From contig RHPI01000638.1 of assembly GCA_009103225.1 (NCBI GenBank), forward strand, positions 903,012 through 967,011: a stretch of DNA of 64,000 nt, given 5' to 3'. The notes beneath the pieces are model-generated. The model saw only the letters and a program-made list of their open reading frames with translations, did no database searches and was not told the origin of the DNA. Source of the stretch: Chlorokybus atmophyticus. Taxonomy: Eukaryota; Streptophyta; Chlorokybophyceae; Chlorokybales; Chlorokybaceae. Positions 34,858 through 49,794 of the stretch are shown here, in pieces (the first letter of the stretch is position 1; each line of letters begins with the position of its first letter). The translations under genes and the position numbers were made by a program.

Positions 34858-37800
34858 TCACTCCTCGCCGTTGGAGACGGCGCTGTCGTTGAGTGCGCAG
34901 CAGACGCACGCCTTGTGGTGGCCCGAGTACACGCGTATGGCCTCGCCCGTCGTCACGTCCCACAGACGCGCCGTACCATCCGAGGAAGCTGCAGCAAGCA
35001 TGATAGCATCAGATACCACCATCACTCATTCTACGACTCGTATCAGTACCCCTGCAGACACTGCACTTTCATGCATTCCCCAGTGTCAACATTCACATTG
35101 CTAGCTTTGTCACTGCGGTATGCTGATTAATGTTGGAATGATGCGTCCCGGCTCGACCGTGACGCAGATGCTATTTTCATGCTTGGTTGTGGTCAGAGAT
35201 TGATGTTCGTCCGCAGCCATAAGTTGAGATGAGTTGCATCTCTTCATCGCATACCTGTGACCAGGTAGACGGAGTCTACGGAGAAGACGGCATCCCAGAC
35301 CCATCTCTGGTGGCCTGCCAACATGCAATTATCGGTCAAACGGTCAGATCTCAGTTTTAACCCAACTCACTGTGAAGCAAACATGTTGTTGTGCTCCTTG
35401 CCTTCAAGCGTGCGCTCAAGCGCGAACCCGTCCAAACTCCACAGCTTGACTTTGTGATCCGAGGAAGTGGTGGCCAGGTACCTGGCCCAAAACAGGGGGA
35501 ACACATATTTGTCTCAAAGCTTGCAATGCCCCAAGCTGCCTTTTGTTTGCACGCATACTAGTGCACGTGGGGTTCTCTTATACAACAAGCCGCAAACAAC
35601 TTGCTTAGTGGCTGCCTTTGACAATAGCACTTTGATTGAGCAGCAGTCTTCTTCTCAAGTGCAGGCAGCTTGCCAAGATGCACACAAGGCAACGATGAGC
35701 CAACAGATGCGTGTTACAACAGTACCGACTCGACGCCACATGCAACACAGTGTATGAAGGTGAATGGCACCAGAACAGCAGCTCACACCTGCAGTCGGGG
35801 CTGATGAGGCACTTGAGGATGTACGCGTTGTGCGCCTGCAGCTTGTGCAATGGCTCGAAATGGGTGGTAGTCTGTAATTAGCGGCGTGCACCACAGCACG
35901 AAACTTGCATCAGTACAAACAACCTAACAACAGTTCATTATGTGTAGAAGGTGCCTATATGATGACCTCGCAGTATGACCACGTCAAGCATTAACCTTTA
36001 GAACCCACCTGGTTGCCCTGAGAAAGGCGCCACACGTAGCACGTCCCGTTATTGTTGGCGGCCACCACCATGCTGCCATCTGATGCCACTGTGAGCGACC
36101 GCACCGCCGTGTCCACCTCCGGCACCTGCACGTGCCGAGCACACAGGCATGGTGATGAGCTACGCTACCGACACATGTTGATGCGCCACACAGTGCCGTC
36201 ATAAACAAATGATGTTGATACAAACCTTGCGCGGTACTCGTGTTTTGAAAGTATAAGCATCACCTCCAGTGCCAGTAAACATGGCAAGCAACAAGCAGAT
36301 CTCTACACCAGCATGGTGCCAGTGCTAACCACCAGCGCCACGCCGGGCATACAAATACACGCAAATGCTGTCTGCATTGGTTGCTGGCATTGGAGGGGAT
36401 GCACTTCCACAATCACGAGTACCATGCAATGTTTTCAACTTGCTTTGTTAATCAGTCACACCAACAAATTGTTGACAAACAGTTGTGTTTGTGTGACTGA
36501 TCACACCCGGGTGTCCACGCACCAATTCGCAGCTGCATGCGTTGGCGGTCAAGTCCCACACGCGTATGTTGCCGTTCTGGTCCCCAGATATGAGCTCACC
36601 CTGCAGGGAAGCAATGCTATCGTACATAGTAAACACGTTATTGTTGTACACATATTGCATAAAAGGGCCCTGCGCTGCTTGCTACATGAAGGTTGACCCT
36701 CGGTTGCACATTCATGAAGGGAAGATACACCCACCTGGTTTGGATGAAGTACGACGGTGTTAACGGCCGCCCTGCTCTCAAACTCGCGCTGGCAGCTGTG
36801 GCTTGGAGAACATCTATCACACAAACGATACAACATGAAGGTGATATCGTGTCCTGCCACTAGTGAGGTGCGGTGCAAATCAAATCACACAACAATTGTA
36901 GTGGCGTAGCACACAGACCTGCATGCACCCCAGCGGTAACAATAAAGTTGCCAAGTTCTTATGTTGTGTGAGGCCAGACATTGCTATCTGAAATGCAACA
37001 ACGCAGAAGCGTGCGAGCGTGCATGTATGATAGCATAGCAGCGCGCGCACACACACATGCTTGGATGCGCGTGCGAGCGAGCGTGTGTGTCACTGCACGC
37101 AATCGTGGATGCGTGCTCGCACTTTTGCATGCTACATGCGTGTCGAAGGCACATGCGCGTGCGAACAAACACGCGCATGTGTATACACATGCACCAGTGC
37201 ACTTGCAATTGTGCGTGTGCGCGTGGCATGCGCATGCACACACTAACAAACACGCATGCGCGCACCTCAGGTCCCAGATCTTGACGGTGCCATCCTCTGA
37301 CCCCGAGTACATCCAGTTGCCATCGCTGTGGAACCCGATGGCCGTCACGTTGCTGGTGTGGCCCTCGAAGCTCAGAACCTGCATTGTGTTGCGTGTCACC
37401 AAACTAATTGCATTTGCATTGTCACAAATACTATACCGGCTGAGGATTGTTTGAGTTGACTTCAAAGAGCCGTATGTGTGGGTTGCCTGCTGCTGCCAGG
37501 AAGTGCTTATCTGGGCTGATCTCCAACTTGTTCACTTGCTGCAGCAAGCACGCAGAGAGTGTCATGCGCAGCGTGGAGAATACTGTTGCACGCACGCGCG
37601 TGTAAGCCTCGCATGCAAGGTTCTTATGACGTATTGCATAATGCGCCAGTGCAGCAGCACAAGAAGCTCCGTTTCTTGATGATATTTTTGGCCATGATAG
37701 GCATCCATGTGTTGAGACTTCTTTTTTTGAGAGACCATGTGGTGCATGCACATGCTGAGCACAGCGTCAAGTGCATGCAAACAACAACGCAAGGCTCCGA

Positions 37801-38049
37801 GAACTATTGATTGCCGCATGCATGCTTGAAAGCATGACTTGAGGAAGACTGAACTCATCAAGCACGCAACCAGTAAAGCAAGCAAGCAGGCAACCAGTGC
37901 TGTTGAACACTTAATTGATTGTCTGAGTTTGAGCGTACAGAGTCGGAGTACTGTAGGGTTCTGTAGCAGATGCCGCTGGTGGCCTCCCAGAAGCGGATGG
38001 TGTGGTCGTAGCTCGCCGTCGCCAGCACCACCGACGGCGAAGACGGCAT
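34858..38049 (-). CDS. LST8: LST8/GbetaL, WD40 subunit of TOR kinase complexes
   Basis: Complete gene with about ten exons and a product near 310 residues, all seven WD40 blades. The start is ATG 38049: [20 protein letters not shown]. Further exons: [166 protein letters not shown], and a last exon ending DSAVSNGEE and TGA at 34858. LST8 stabilises the TOR kinase domain in TORC1 and TORC2. The intron after LERTLEG uses a GC donor (35401-35400). A 353-bp exact copy of 35256-35608 lies at 25030-25382. One intron holds a long alternating purine-pyrimidine tract (about 37000-37260). Confidence 0.97.
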
Positions 38050-38390
38050 CGCGACCACCCGCCTCCTCCACAACCACAACAGCCTACGTCACAGAACCCA
38101 ACGACAACGCCCCAGCCATCACCGCCGCCCACCAACCATAGCTAGAAGGTAAGGCCACGCTAGCTTGCTAGCTAGCTGCCCTGCAAGCAAGCAAGCTGCC
38201 TAGCTAGCAAGCAACCGTTCAAGCAGTGCGTGCGAATGTGTGTCAATCAAGCATATAAGCAACTTCCCCTCCACAATGCCTTTGCTGAGCATAACCACAA
38301 CTACACCGCTGCCGCCGCCACCGTCGCCTGCGTCAATGCCATGCAAACACGCAGGCGGCGTCAGCGGCGTTATTGTTGTTGTTGTTGTCA
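38050..38390. promoter_or_regulatory. Bidirectional LST8/RsmG promoter region with hairpin
   Basis: A 341-bp gap separates two divergent start codons, so it must hold both promoters and 5' UTRs. It contains perfect 13-bp inverted arms, GCTTGCTAGCTAG at 38163-38175 and its complement at 38200-38212, with a loop of AAGC repeats. Confidence 0.6.
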
Positions 38391-40193
38391 ATGGCGGCGG
38401 CGATGTTTGGGGCTCTGCGCATACAGACGTGTCGGCTGCCTTGGATTTCTACAACTGCCGCAAGGAGCAGGCCAAGCAGGACGAGGAGGAAGACGAGCAC
38501 TAGGGCGTCGGCCAGCCCCCCCACTAGCAGCAGCAGTAGTAGCACAAGCTTGAGCACCGAGCGTCAGCGTCAGCAGGTTGAGTTGTACGTGGATGCGCTG
38601 CTGGAGTGGAATGTGAAGGTCAACCTCACCGCCAGGAGCGTCACGGAGAGGGAGGAGGTCATGGGACGACACGTCGGGGACTCCCTCGCCCTCCTGCCCG
38701 TCATCGACCAAGCCATCCAACAGGTGTGTTACGTGGCTTCTTCAAGCTCGCTCTGTCAATGCCGTGTTGATATGCTCGTTTTCTCATAGAATCGCGCATT
38801 CGCTCATGCGCAACCATCCATGTCTGTGGGTAGTTGCTTCTCGCATGTTCTCATGCGTTTGCTCCGTCGGCCAGTGCTGCATTCAGCCGTTCATGCAAAC
38901 GCTCAATATTCAATCCGACCCTTCTATAATAAAGTCACTGCTAGATTTACTGCATTTATTCAGTCGTCACTCATGCTTATGTCGCATTCACTTGGGTATT
39001 TCGTTCAGCGTCGTATACAGCAGGTTGATTCAACAGTGTTAACAGCTACAGCATGCAGGCCAGCACTACCGGTTCCAAAGCATGTCTTGGCGTTTGACTA
39101 AGAATCGACTCGTCTTCTTATCAGGGCAAAACACAGTCATCGAACATCCGAGTGATAGATGTCGGCAGCGGCGCCGGTCTGCCGGGTCTCATCCTCGCTA
39201 TCGTACGCCCTGGTATGGTAGGTTTTGCGCTCTGTTCTTCACCAGTTTCACATGCGCGCGCGTGTATAGCTTATGTTGTCACAGTCAGCTTGCATTCAAT
39301 GCCATTGGTCCTCTGCGCAGACTGGGCGTTCACTTTGTTAGAAGCTCATCGCAAGCGCTGCACATTCATGGAGCACGTCGTCAAAGAGGCGCAGCTGCCC
39401 AACGTTGAAGTCCACTGGAGCAGAGCAGAGGTCTGATGAGCAAAGATATGGTTGGCTTTAACTGCAACTTGCCCTTTATCTTGTTTCTCACAACGCTGCG
39501 TTTGTGTCTTGGTCAGGAAGCAGGCCGAGAACCAAAAAGGCGCGAGGCCTATGACCTGTCCGTTGCACGCGCTGTTGCCGACCTGCGAGTTCTTGGTATA
39601 CATGACATTCATCACTGCTTGCGCATGTGTGTAGTATGCTTCACATGCCTCTCCTTGGTATGGCAAGAACAACAGACTTTCAACTGCATGCTCACTGTGG
39701 TGAGTGCATCCATTGCAGCTGAACTGTGCCTGCCCTTTGTGCGAGTGGGCGGCTCTTTCATAGCTGCCAAAGGCCCCAACCCACAGGCGAGTTCACACAC
39801 CGTCTGTTGTGTTGAGTGGTCCCGCAGCCACTGTGTCGGATATATATCGCATAATGTATTTTCCTCCGGTGCTTCTATTGATATCTGAGGCCAGTGTTTG
39901 GACATTTGTTGACAGGAGGAGGTTGAGCAGGCACGCACAGCTGTCAAACTGCTGGGTGGCGACATTGTGTCCACGCAGCTCGGTAAGGCAATGTGGTGTT
40001 TCGCGCATCTGCCTTGTGTCAGTGTAATAATCAACATTGTAGGTCTGAGACGTTGTTATTCACAAGCATTGTTTGTGTAGTGGACTCGAGTGGCGCACAT
40101 GGGCAGCGCACAGCGGTCATCTGCATAAAGAAGAAACCAACTCCGGTTGCATACCCCCGACTTCCAGGCGTGCCGAAACAAAAGCCGTTGTGA
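38391..40193 (+). CDS. rsmG: RsmG/GidB 16S rRNA m7G methyltransferase, organelle-targeted
   Basis: About seven exons. The start ATG 38391 opens MAAAMFGALRIQTCRLPWIS and an Arg/Ser/Thr-rich stretch, a typical plastid or mitochondrial transit peptide. The mature part begins QRQQVELYVDALLEWNVKVN and LTARSVTEREEVMGRHVGDS, the RsmG N-terminal block. The SAM-binding motif is VIDVGSGAGLPGLILAI (about 39155-39210). Then come TLLEAHRKRCTFMEHVVKEA, YDLSVARAVADLRVL, ELCLPFVRVGGSFIAAKGP, a helix EEVEQARTAVKLLGGDI, and QRTAVICIKKKPTPVAYPRL ending KQKPL and TGA. In bacteria RsmG methylates G527 of 16S rRNA; the organellar version should act on plastid or mitochondrial small-subunit rRNA. All expected blocks are present. 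Confidence 0.93.
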
Positions 40194-40557
40194 CAAGTGT
40201 GCATGTGCGTGCAGACGCACCACATGAATATCTTGTTCATGTGTGAACTGTCATTGGCACAGTTGCAGAATAGGTCCTGTTAGCAACTTCCACTTCAGTG
40301 CGGTTGTGCACCAAGAGTAGTGCTTGGTGGTTGAACAACTGCCACAGTATGCCAACAGAAGGGTAGTGTTGCAAGGCCGTTGTGATTCTGATGTCTCAAG
40401 CCCAGTGCACACTACATGCCAAGATGCAGAGACCGTGCATGCACAAGGACACCGCACCAAACAAGGCAATACGACAAGCTTGTATTTAACAGACATTGGA
40501 CAAACCCAAATCTTCACACACACTCTCATGCATGCCACAATCCTTGCACTCTAATTA

Positions 40558-40608
<51 letters not shown>

Positions 40609-40872
40609 GCCCCCAATATGCACTGCACACCAGGTGCAATGCTTTCGGGAACAATGTTCACAGACAGGGGTGGCCTACATGAGTAAAGCAGCTCAGAGAC
40701 TTGCAGCAGCACCGCATCTTCGTTATGCGGATCTTTTCCAAGCTTCATTCTTGGTACCACCACAACCACCCGTAACAATATCATTGAGGGCGTGCAAGTG
40801 CGCAGAGTTATATACAACAATGGTCACAATATACTATACAGCTACCACTACCTAGAATATAAACATGGTTTG
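40194..40872. other. Convergent intergenic region with CA microsatellite
   Basis: Between the 3' ends of RsmG and the zeta-fold kinase. It holds the CA repeat listed separately and no recognised gene. Confidence 0.55.
40560..40607 (+). repeat. (CA)n microsatellite
   Basis: About 24 uninterrupted CA units, the longest pure dinucleotide run in the window. Expected to vary in length between strains. Confidence 0.95.
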
Positions 40873-43800
40873 CTAAGCCTTTGCGGTCTCCTTTGGCCAC
40901 TCAACATCGCCACTCACCACCTCATAAGACATCTTCTGGACATTCCGCATAGAGGCTGATGGGGTGACGGCCTGCGACAAGGTGATTGTGAGACCCACCA
41001 AACTGGTGCATATGTGAGTCAAGAGCAACAATGCACATGGCAGGAGACTACTTGCACTCACCGGTGATGGTGCAACCAGGCCACTGATGGCATCCACAAT
41101 CTGCTCGCGCCTTTCTAGCCGCGAAGGGCACAACACGACATCCGCCCAAATGCCCTTGCAGCGGTCAAGATAATCGCTGCATGCGCACCTGCTGTGATAG
41201 CAACAGGTTGGCTCAGTCCATGGCTGAAGTACTGCGTGAGGTCAGAGCATGACAAGCACAACCATGAGGTAGTCCCGACACCCATACCAATAGTGAGCGC
41301 ATTAACCACATGGTAATAACGTACCCATGGCTGTCATGCTTGCCAGTGCAGTGCAGCTGCGCAACATTTGTCGCGGAGGTGTTCATATGTGCGAGCGATC
41401 GGAAGTGCGTGTAGGCAGCTTCATCCAAAACCTGGTGTCCAAGCTTACCTTTCTTGGCAATAATAGTGGGAACCTGCCGCAAATCAAGCGAAAGCTGAGC
41501 ACACTGTTTGCGCATGATTCAAGTGCAAACTGTTTTGGCCACAACCGACCTGGCCAGCGGCATTCGTGCTGAACAGAGTGGCATGATCAACAAGATCGCA
41601 ATAGGCTTCAAATTTTGCAGCAAATAGGCTGTGGGAGCGCAGTTGAGATGCAACCGGTACCGTTCGCCCTGTCAAAATGGCCCGTCTGCACAAGCCAGAT
41701 AACAGAAACATGTTTAAACATGTTCACAAACGTTCATAGTGGAATCCAACTTCACATTGGGAAGTAGACACATACCGCATGCCGCGCACAACAGCTAGCT
41801 CTGCATCGCAAGTCACTCCCACCATCTCGATTCGGTATGGTCTGTGCGGTCTATTCTTGCCGTCAAGCCTGCAATCTGCCTCATCATTACAAATACTCTC
41901 ATCCATAACCTCCCAGTATCGCTCCAGTATGGTGTTATCTGGCATTCTGCGGTAGCCTGGTCCCATCCGGTACTTGTGCTTATCGGCATTGCGAGCCATG
42001 GCAATGGTCTGCCACAATACCAACAGCTCATAAGCAAAAAGACTTGGGCAATACCAAGCAAGCACTGCAGCTCAATCTCAATGCACTGACGAGTACCTGT
42101 CGAACAAATGGCTCCCATGACATGGTGCCGTCAAAAATGATGTCCCGGCCCTCGTTGATAGCGGAGACAAGCAAAGATGAGGCGGCTTGTATTGACGTGT
42201 CATGCACCAGCTCACTCGCATTGTATGCTGAGTGGTTTGTGAGAGCTCTGTATATCTGCAAACAAGTTTGGATTACCCAGATATAATGCGAGTCAAGCAC
42301 AGCGCAGATGCGAGCCAACACCGATGGTACGAAGTGAGCGTACCACATCTTTCTCCTTGAAGGCATCCGCCTCCACAACAACTGCATTGGTTCCATGTGC
42401 GGACCAAAAGGAGCTCTTCATGATCTCGTGAACAGCAGTCGACTTCCCTGCACCCATCCCACCCCCGAGAAGCAGAAGCACTGGGGGCCGCCCTTCTGAC
42501 CTTGGGCTCAACACCTCATCTCCGTGGTGTATCATCTGCGTGAGCCGTGTGTCAACCAGTTGTCGGGCTTGCCCACATCAATGCAGGCACTTACTGGGGG
42601 ACAGCAATCTTACCTTCAACTCTTCAATGATTGTGTAGAAACAACGCTGCGGCCCCAAAACTTGCAACGTGCGCTGGTACCGCTGTGGCATGGTGGCCTT
42701 CATAACCTCCTCCTGGTCAGTGTGCATGGGCTGCGTCAGCAAAGCGTGCAAAAGAGCACATGTGCAATCCCACCATGTCAAGACACTGCATGCAGCACAC
42801 AACCACAGCGCAAAAAAAAGTAGCGAACAACCCTATGGACATAGTCACATGCCAATCAAACAGCTTTGCAACAAATCTGATCCATTGCAGAAAGACTTGA
42901 ACAAGCACCCATACAGTCTCCTGTGCTTAAGAAATGCTGCAGCTCAACGCCTAACCCAGACACAACAGCGATCAAAGCAAGCAACACAGACACTCTGTGC
43001 GTACCACTGTTGACCAGATTGCACCTTCAATGTTGGACGCGATCCTTTTCGCAAGACCGGTTGTTCAACAGTCCCACGAAGCAACATGTCCGCATGGTCC
43101 CAGTGGAAGCCGAAATAGCTGTACATGCATGCGTCCAGCTCGGCTACCAGATCCGCAGCAAGGTCTGTCACGTCCAACGGCGTCTCCGCGCATGCATTCT
43201 CTGCCAGCCGTATGAGGTGCTCACGACTGGTGTCGGATGCGGACTTGTCGCCGCGTATGTACTTCATCGCAACCTGCAGAGAGACAAGCATGCCATCAGC
43301 TGCACAGCAAACACAGGTTGAAGTGCTGAACCACTTTAGGATGAAGCGGTTCAGCACTTTGACATGCGGCAACAGCAATGCATCATGATCTGACGACTAG
43401 TGCCCTGTACTGACTTGACTGAAAGTAGCTAACATTGCAGTCACACCTCAGCAGCTAAGCTTCTAGCCATGCCGATGCAAGCAAATATGCTAGCACTGCA
43501 TGCACAGCACAACATGCAACTAAGAAAAGAACCGACAAGCCTCCTGACACAGGATCACCCTCATCCATTCACGACAATCACTTGTTCAACACGAAAATGA
43601 CTGGTGAGCAGCGTTGATGGCACTCACGACAAGTGCCATGCTGTGACATTAGCACCTTGCAAAGCCAAGGCGCAGTGGAGTCTGTGCTGTTCAGTCCCAG
43701 CTGGCGCACACAGTACTCGCCAAACAACTCCACCGCCTCCACCCGCTGCTTGTCATTGATGTACACGTAGGGTTGGAGGTGGGAAAGAGCTTCCGGAAGA

Positions 43801-43976
43801 TGCGTCGCCAGCACGGTCCAGGTGCCGGAATCAGGCGAAGCGGGAGGGTCGGCAACGGCGGAGGCATGGCTGCCGCCATCAGTGCGAGCGATGGAAAAGC
43901 CGTTCGCCTTGTGCTGCTGCTTCAACTCCATCACCTCCCGCTCCGGAGTACTGTGCATAGCTACCCCAGCCGTCAT
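40873..43976 (-). CDS. Plant-type zeta-toxin-fold P-loop kinase
   Basis: Around ten exons. The first exon holds MTAGVAMHSTPEREVMELKQ (ATG 43976; the frame is open to about 44090, so a longer N-terminus is possible) and YINDKQRVEAVELFGEYCVR. Later: AELDACMYSYFGFHWDHADM, RYQRTLQVLGPQRCFYTIIE, then the P-loop exon PPVLLLLGGGMGAGKSTAVH (Walker A at about 42466-42437) and AVVVEADAFKEKDVV. Next come SSLLVSAINEGRDIIFDGTM, NADKHKYRMGPGYRRMPDNT, YRIEMVGVTCDAELAVVRGM, FAAKFEAYCDLVDHATLFST and a C-terminus VEWPKETAKA with TAG at 40873. This is the conserved plant zeta_toxin-domain family. Bacterial zeta kinases phosphorylate UDP-N-acetylglucosamine; the plant substrate is not known to me. No antitoxin partner lies nearby, so a toxin-antitoxin role is not suggested. 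Confidence 0.87.
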
Positions 43977-44531
43977 AGCAGTAGGAGGAGCAGCAGCGTC
44001 AGCTCGCCCATCGTCCAGCACAAACCACTTGCGCCCCGAAGCACCTCTGTGGGGTCCGGGCTTCAGCAAATGTGAGCTGATAGCAGCAAAATCTGGCGTG
44101 GCCAGCAGAAGCAGCCCTTTTCAGCTGTCCACACCCAGGTCTACACGGAGAGCGATGCCGCCGCCGCCGCCGCTGTGTTCAACAACGTGCCGCCTGGCGC
44201 GCAAATTCTTGTCCGCTGCTTGCGAAACGGCAAAGTGTGCGATTCCTTCTTCGTTATGCTTCGCTACTGTACCGTATTTTGGTACCGTATTACGGTACCA
44301 AAGTACGGTCTGTACTAACAGGGGTACGGCTTACACTGGGGAAACACGGGCAACATGTATGGTCGTCCAAGGGTTTCGTTAGGGCCTATAGCAGGACAAC
44401 ATTTTGGAAGTTCCAGAGACTTGCCCTGATATAAGCACACCGTTGCCTGTAGGAATGGCAGTCTTATAAAGGTTTGCATTCATCATCAGTGTTGCCACCA
44501 TAGTTGTGGTTAAGTTCTACCACTGAGCGCC
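43977..44531. promoter_or_regulatory. Bidirectional zeta-kinase / b5-reductase upstream region with palindrome
   Basis: Divergent starts are 555 bp apart. The region carries a CCG repeat at 44158-44172 and a 39-bp palindrome at 44271-44309 built on TTTGGTACCGTA and its complement. Additional partial copies of GTACCGTA/TACGG lie nearby (44268, 44326). Part of the left side may be 5' coding sequence of the zeta-fold gene. Confidence 0.5.
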
Positions 44532-47004
<2,473 letters not shown>

Positions 47005-47988
47005 GCAAATGGCACTGTGCTGGAATTCGCATTCGGCCAATATGTGCCTTATCATGCATGCATTGTACATGGCAGTCTTAGCACATATCGTGACTGTATG
47101 AAACAAATCGTAGGGTTGACTCCAGGTTCTGCAGTTGAAATGACATTACCATCATTCAAGCAGAATGCGCGGTTGTGGACCCTTGTGCCACACACTCAAA
47201 CAACACCTGCCGTGCATGAATGGTGGCTAATCAGTAGGTATTCTCATCTGCCAGTTGATAAGTGCGCAGCTCGTTCATGATATGTGTAGTGGCGCTACAC
47301 CACGTGAGAGCAATAGGTAATGTCCCCCATTATTGTAAGCTGTATGAAACACAGGTGGTGAGGTGCGCACATAACAGCAAGTATCTACACACTAACAAAG
47401 TTGAGCAGCAGGCAAGCCAGGCACATAGTTGGTTACAAGACAATGAGATTTGAGTAAGCCCTGGCGTGGTAATAACTGTACTACACAAATAGAGGCATGG
47501 GCATGAGCAACGGCAGCACCGTAACCTGCGAGAACTCCACAGTTATACCCTTAGGTCGCTGCAAGAGCGCTCACAGCCATGTCGAAGCTGGCATGAGCAA
47601 AAGTGCAGCATCAAGTTGCAAGTGCTCACAGGGCAATTTGGTGCCGCATGGTAAACATGCGCATAGGCATAGGTGGGCATCAACCTAAGCCAATTCTAGG
47701 CACACTCACAACGCAAGTGCGCAGCGTAACACTTGCATGGCAACAAGTTCACTGCAATGTGGCATGGGAATGACTACACCTTTGGTAATCATGAATATGC
47801 AGACGAATTCACCATGGACATTGCTCATTATGTATAGACAAGCCATCCGCATGAGCCAAACCGAGGCCGGTCAAGACCAGCTCAATGCAGCTTCTTCAAG
47901 ACTTGTTCACTGCCTTGACAAAGTACCTGATACACGCAGTTCACAATTGTGAGTCTTTTATTTCACACTTATTCAATCAGCTACCAAG
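47005..47988. other. Convergent intergenic region, no gene seen
   Basis: About 1 kb between the 3' ends of the b5 reductase and fibrillin genes. Frames are short and unrelated to known proteins. Confidence 0.5.
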
Positions 47989-49794
47989 CTATGCTTTAAC
48001 AAACACCCGCAGTTCCCCACGATCCCCTCTTGTTACGCGCAACTGCAAAAGCCGAGCAACACCATTAACAACGTTGAAACTCAAAAAGCCCTTCCAATTT
48101 GAAAGCAGGCACGCAAGGCATGGCTGTTGTGGCATACCTCATCATCAACATAGGTCACAATAAAGCTGCCGCTCCGGACACCTGATGGGGCGCGGATGTT
48201 CTCGAGCAGAGATGGTACCTCACTGCCAAGCACGTGCCTGTGGTCAGGTCCGGTACGTGCAATGCCGGCAAAGGCCATTCTAGCAGTCACAATATGCCGA
48301 GCCAACTTACAAGTCTGGCAGGGATGCCAAGGCCCCTTTACCCTTGACACTTGTCTTGTCAAACACAATGACTATGCCACTTCTGCCTGCACCAAACAGT
48401 GACATCAAGCAAAGCTCAGTGTCAACCAAACAAGAACGCACAGCAGCAGGAACAACGAGGTTGCGTCCTGCCTGTGCACAGGGTGAGGTGTGATATTCTT
48501 AACAACCTGTCAGTGAACATGTTACCTGAGATCTGCAATCTGTGCTCTAGTGACAGTTGCGCGCGTAAAGCAGGTGAGATGCGGCCCTTCAGCTCGACAA
48601 TGTTGTCGAGGCGCCGCCGAGATGCATCGATCTTCTGGAACACCTGCCCACATGCCAAAGCATGTCAGCTGAGACCCAGCAATTGAGTCCCCACAATTCA
48701 AACTGGATATGCCTATACTGCCCATGCTCTTCACTTTATACCTGCCCCAAGGTGAAGGGAACAAGAGATGCAAGTGGCCCAGGGCGAGCACCACCCAAGC
48801 TGCCTGTAGCAAAGCTGCTAGTGTACACCAGACGCCACTGCCACGCACATGACAATTCAGCTCAATTGCAATACAACAGATACCACAACCTGCATACATG
48901 GATTGACAGCTTGCAATGCACACCATGCCGTCCAGCCTTGGCAGCTCGTCTGGGAGGTTAATGCCGCCACCAATGGCTTCCAGAGTCAGTGCAGCTTCTT
49001 CGACCTCTGCAACACCACACGCATGTCAAACTGTCCACGTATAGCGCCGCAGCTACTCTGACAGCTGTGAAGCCACAGACAAACAGCAAACATGCGTAAG
49101 TACACACCTGCCCGCTGTTGACTGTCTGCAGCAAATCCGCGGTCTGTGCCAGCAACCATACTCTACATGCCAGAATCCAGAATCAGTCCAATGCACTAAA
49201 GCATATGCATGCTGTGCGCTTGTTTCAGCTGCTGACCTAGACATCAATCGCTTCAACATGCATGCAACATCTGGCATGTATATGCACCAAGAGGTGCATC
49301 TTGCATGTATATGCACCTCCTAGTGCATATAGAACACACACTCAACGGTCACTTACCAGCAACCTGACTTTCAGGGCGCCCACATCCCCACGCTCATCAT
49401 GGTCATCGTCATCATCGTCATGATCGTCATGCTCGTGCTCATCGTCATGCTCATGGTCCTGACCATCCTCACGTTTAGCCCTGGGCTTTATCTTAAACTT
49501 CTTCGACCTGGGCTTTGCCTTCTTATCGTTCACTTTCTCCTTGTCATCCTGCTTCGCCTTGGAGGAGGTAGCATACACAACCACCCCGCTTCCTCTGCTG
49601 CTGTTGTCACTCCTCAACCTGCGTCTCTGCATGCCATCGCCACCAGCGAGCAGCACCTGCGAGTTGGTCTGCCTGCCGATCAAAGCAGAGCTGGCCAAAC
49701 TCCTCGGCCTGCTGCTGCTGCTGGCACCGCTTGCTTCTGCCAGCAGCCCAACCACAGCCCTTCCGGCCACCACCGTCGCCGCCGCCGCCGCCAT
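47989..49794 (-). CDS. Plastid-lipid-associated protein (PAP/fibrillin)
   Basis: The start is ATG 49794: MAAAAATVVAGRAVVGLLAE, a Ser/Ala/Arg-rich transit peptide, then a basic and strongly acidic linker with HEHDDEHEHDDHDDDDDD coded at about 49460-49400. The PAP domain follows: ALTLEAIGGGINLPDELPRL, WRLVYTSSFATGSLGGARPG, FTLGQVFQKIDASRRRLDNI, LRAQLSLEHRLQI, SGSFIVTYVDDEV and, after a clear TTTTGCAG acceptor, LRVTRGDRGELRVFVKA with TAG at 47989. WRLxYTS, GQVFQKID and the RGDRGELRVFV close are fibrillin signatures. Fibrillins bind lipids at plastoglobules and thylakoids. The Asp/His-rich linker is not typical and could bind metal. Confidence 0.9.

Noticed and set aside
40873-43976. Toxin-antitoxin module
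   Set aside because: No antitoxin-like gene nearby; the exon structure and flanking domains are those of the plant housekeeping family.
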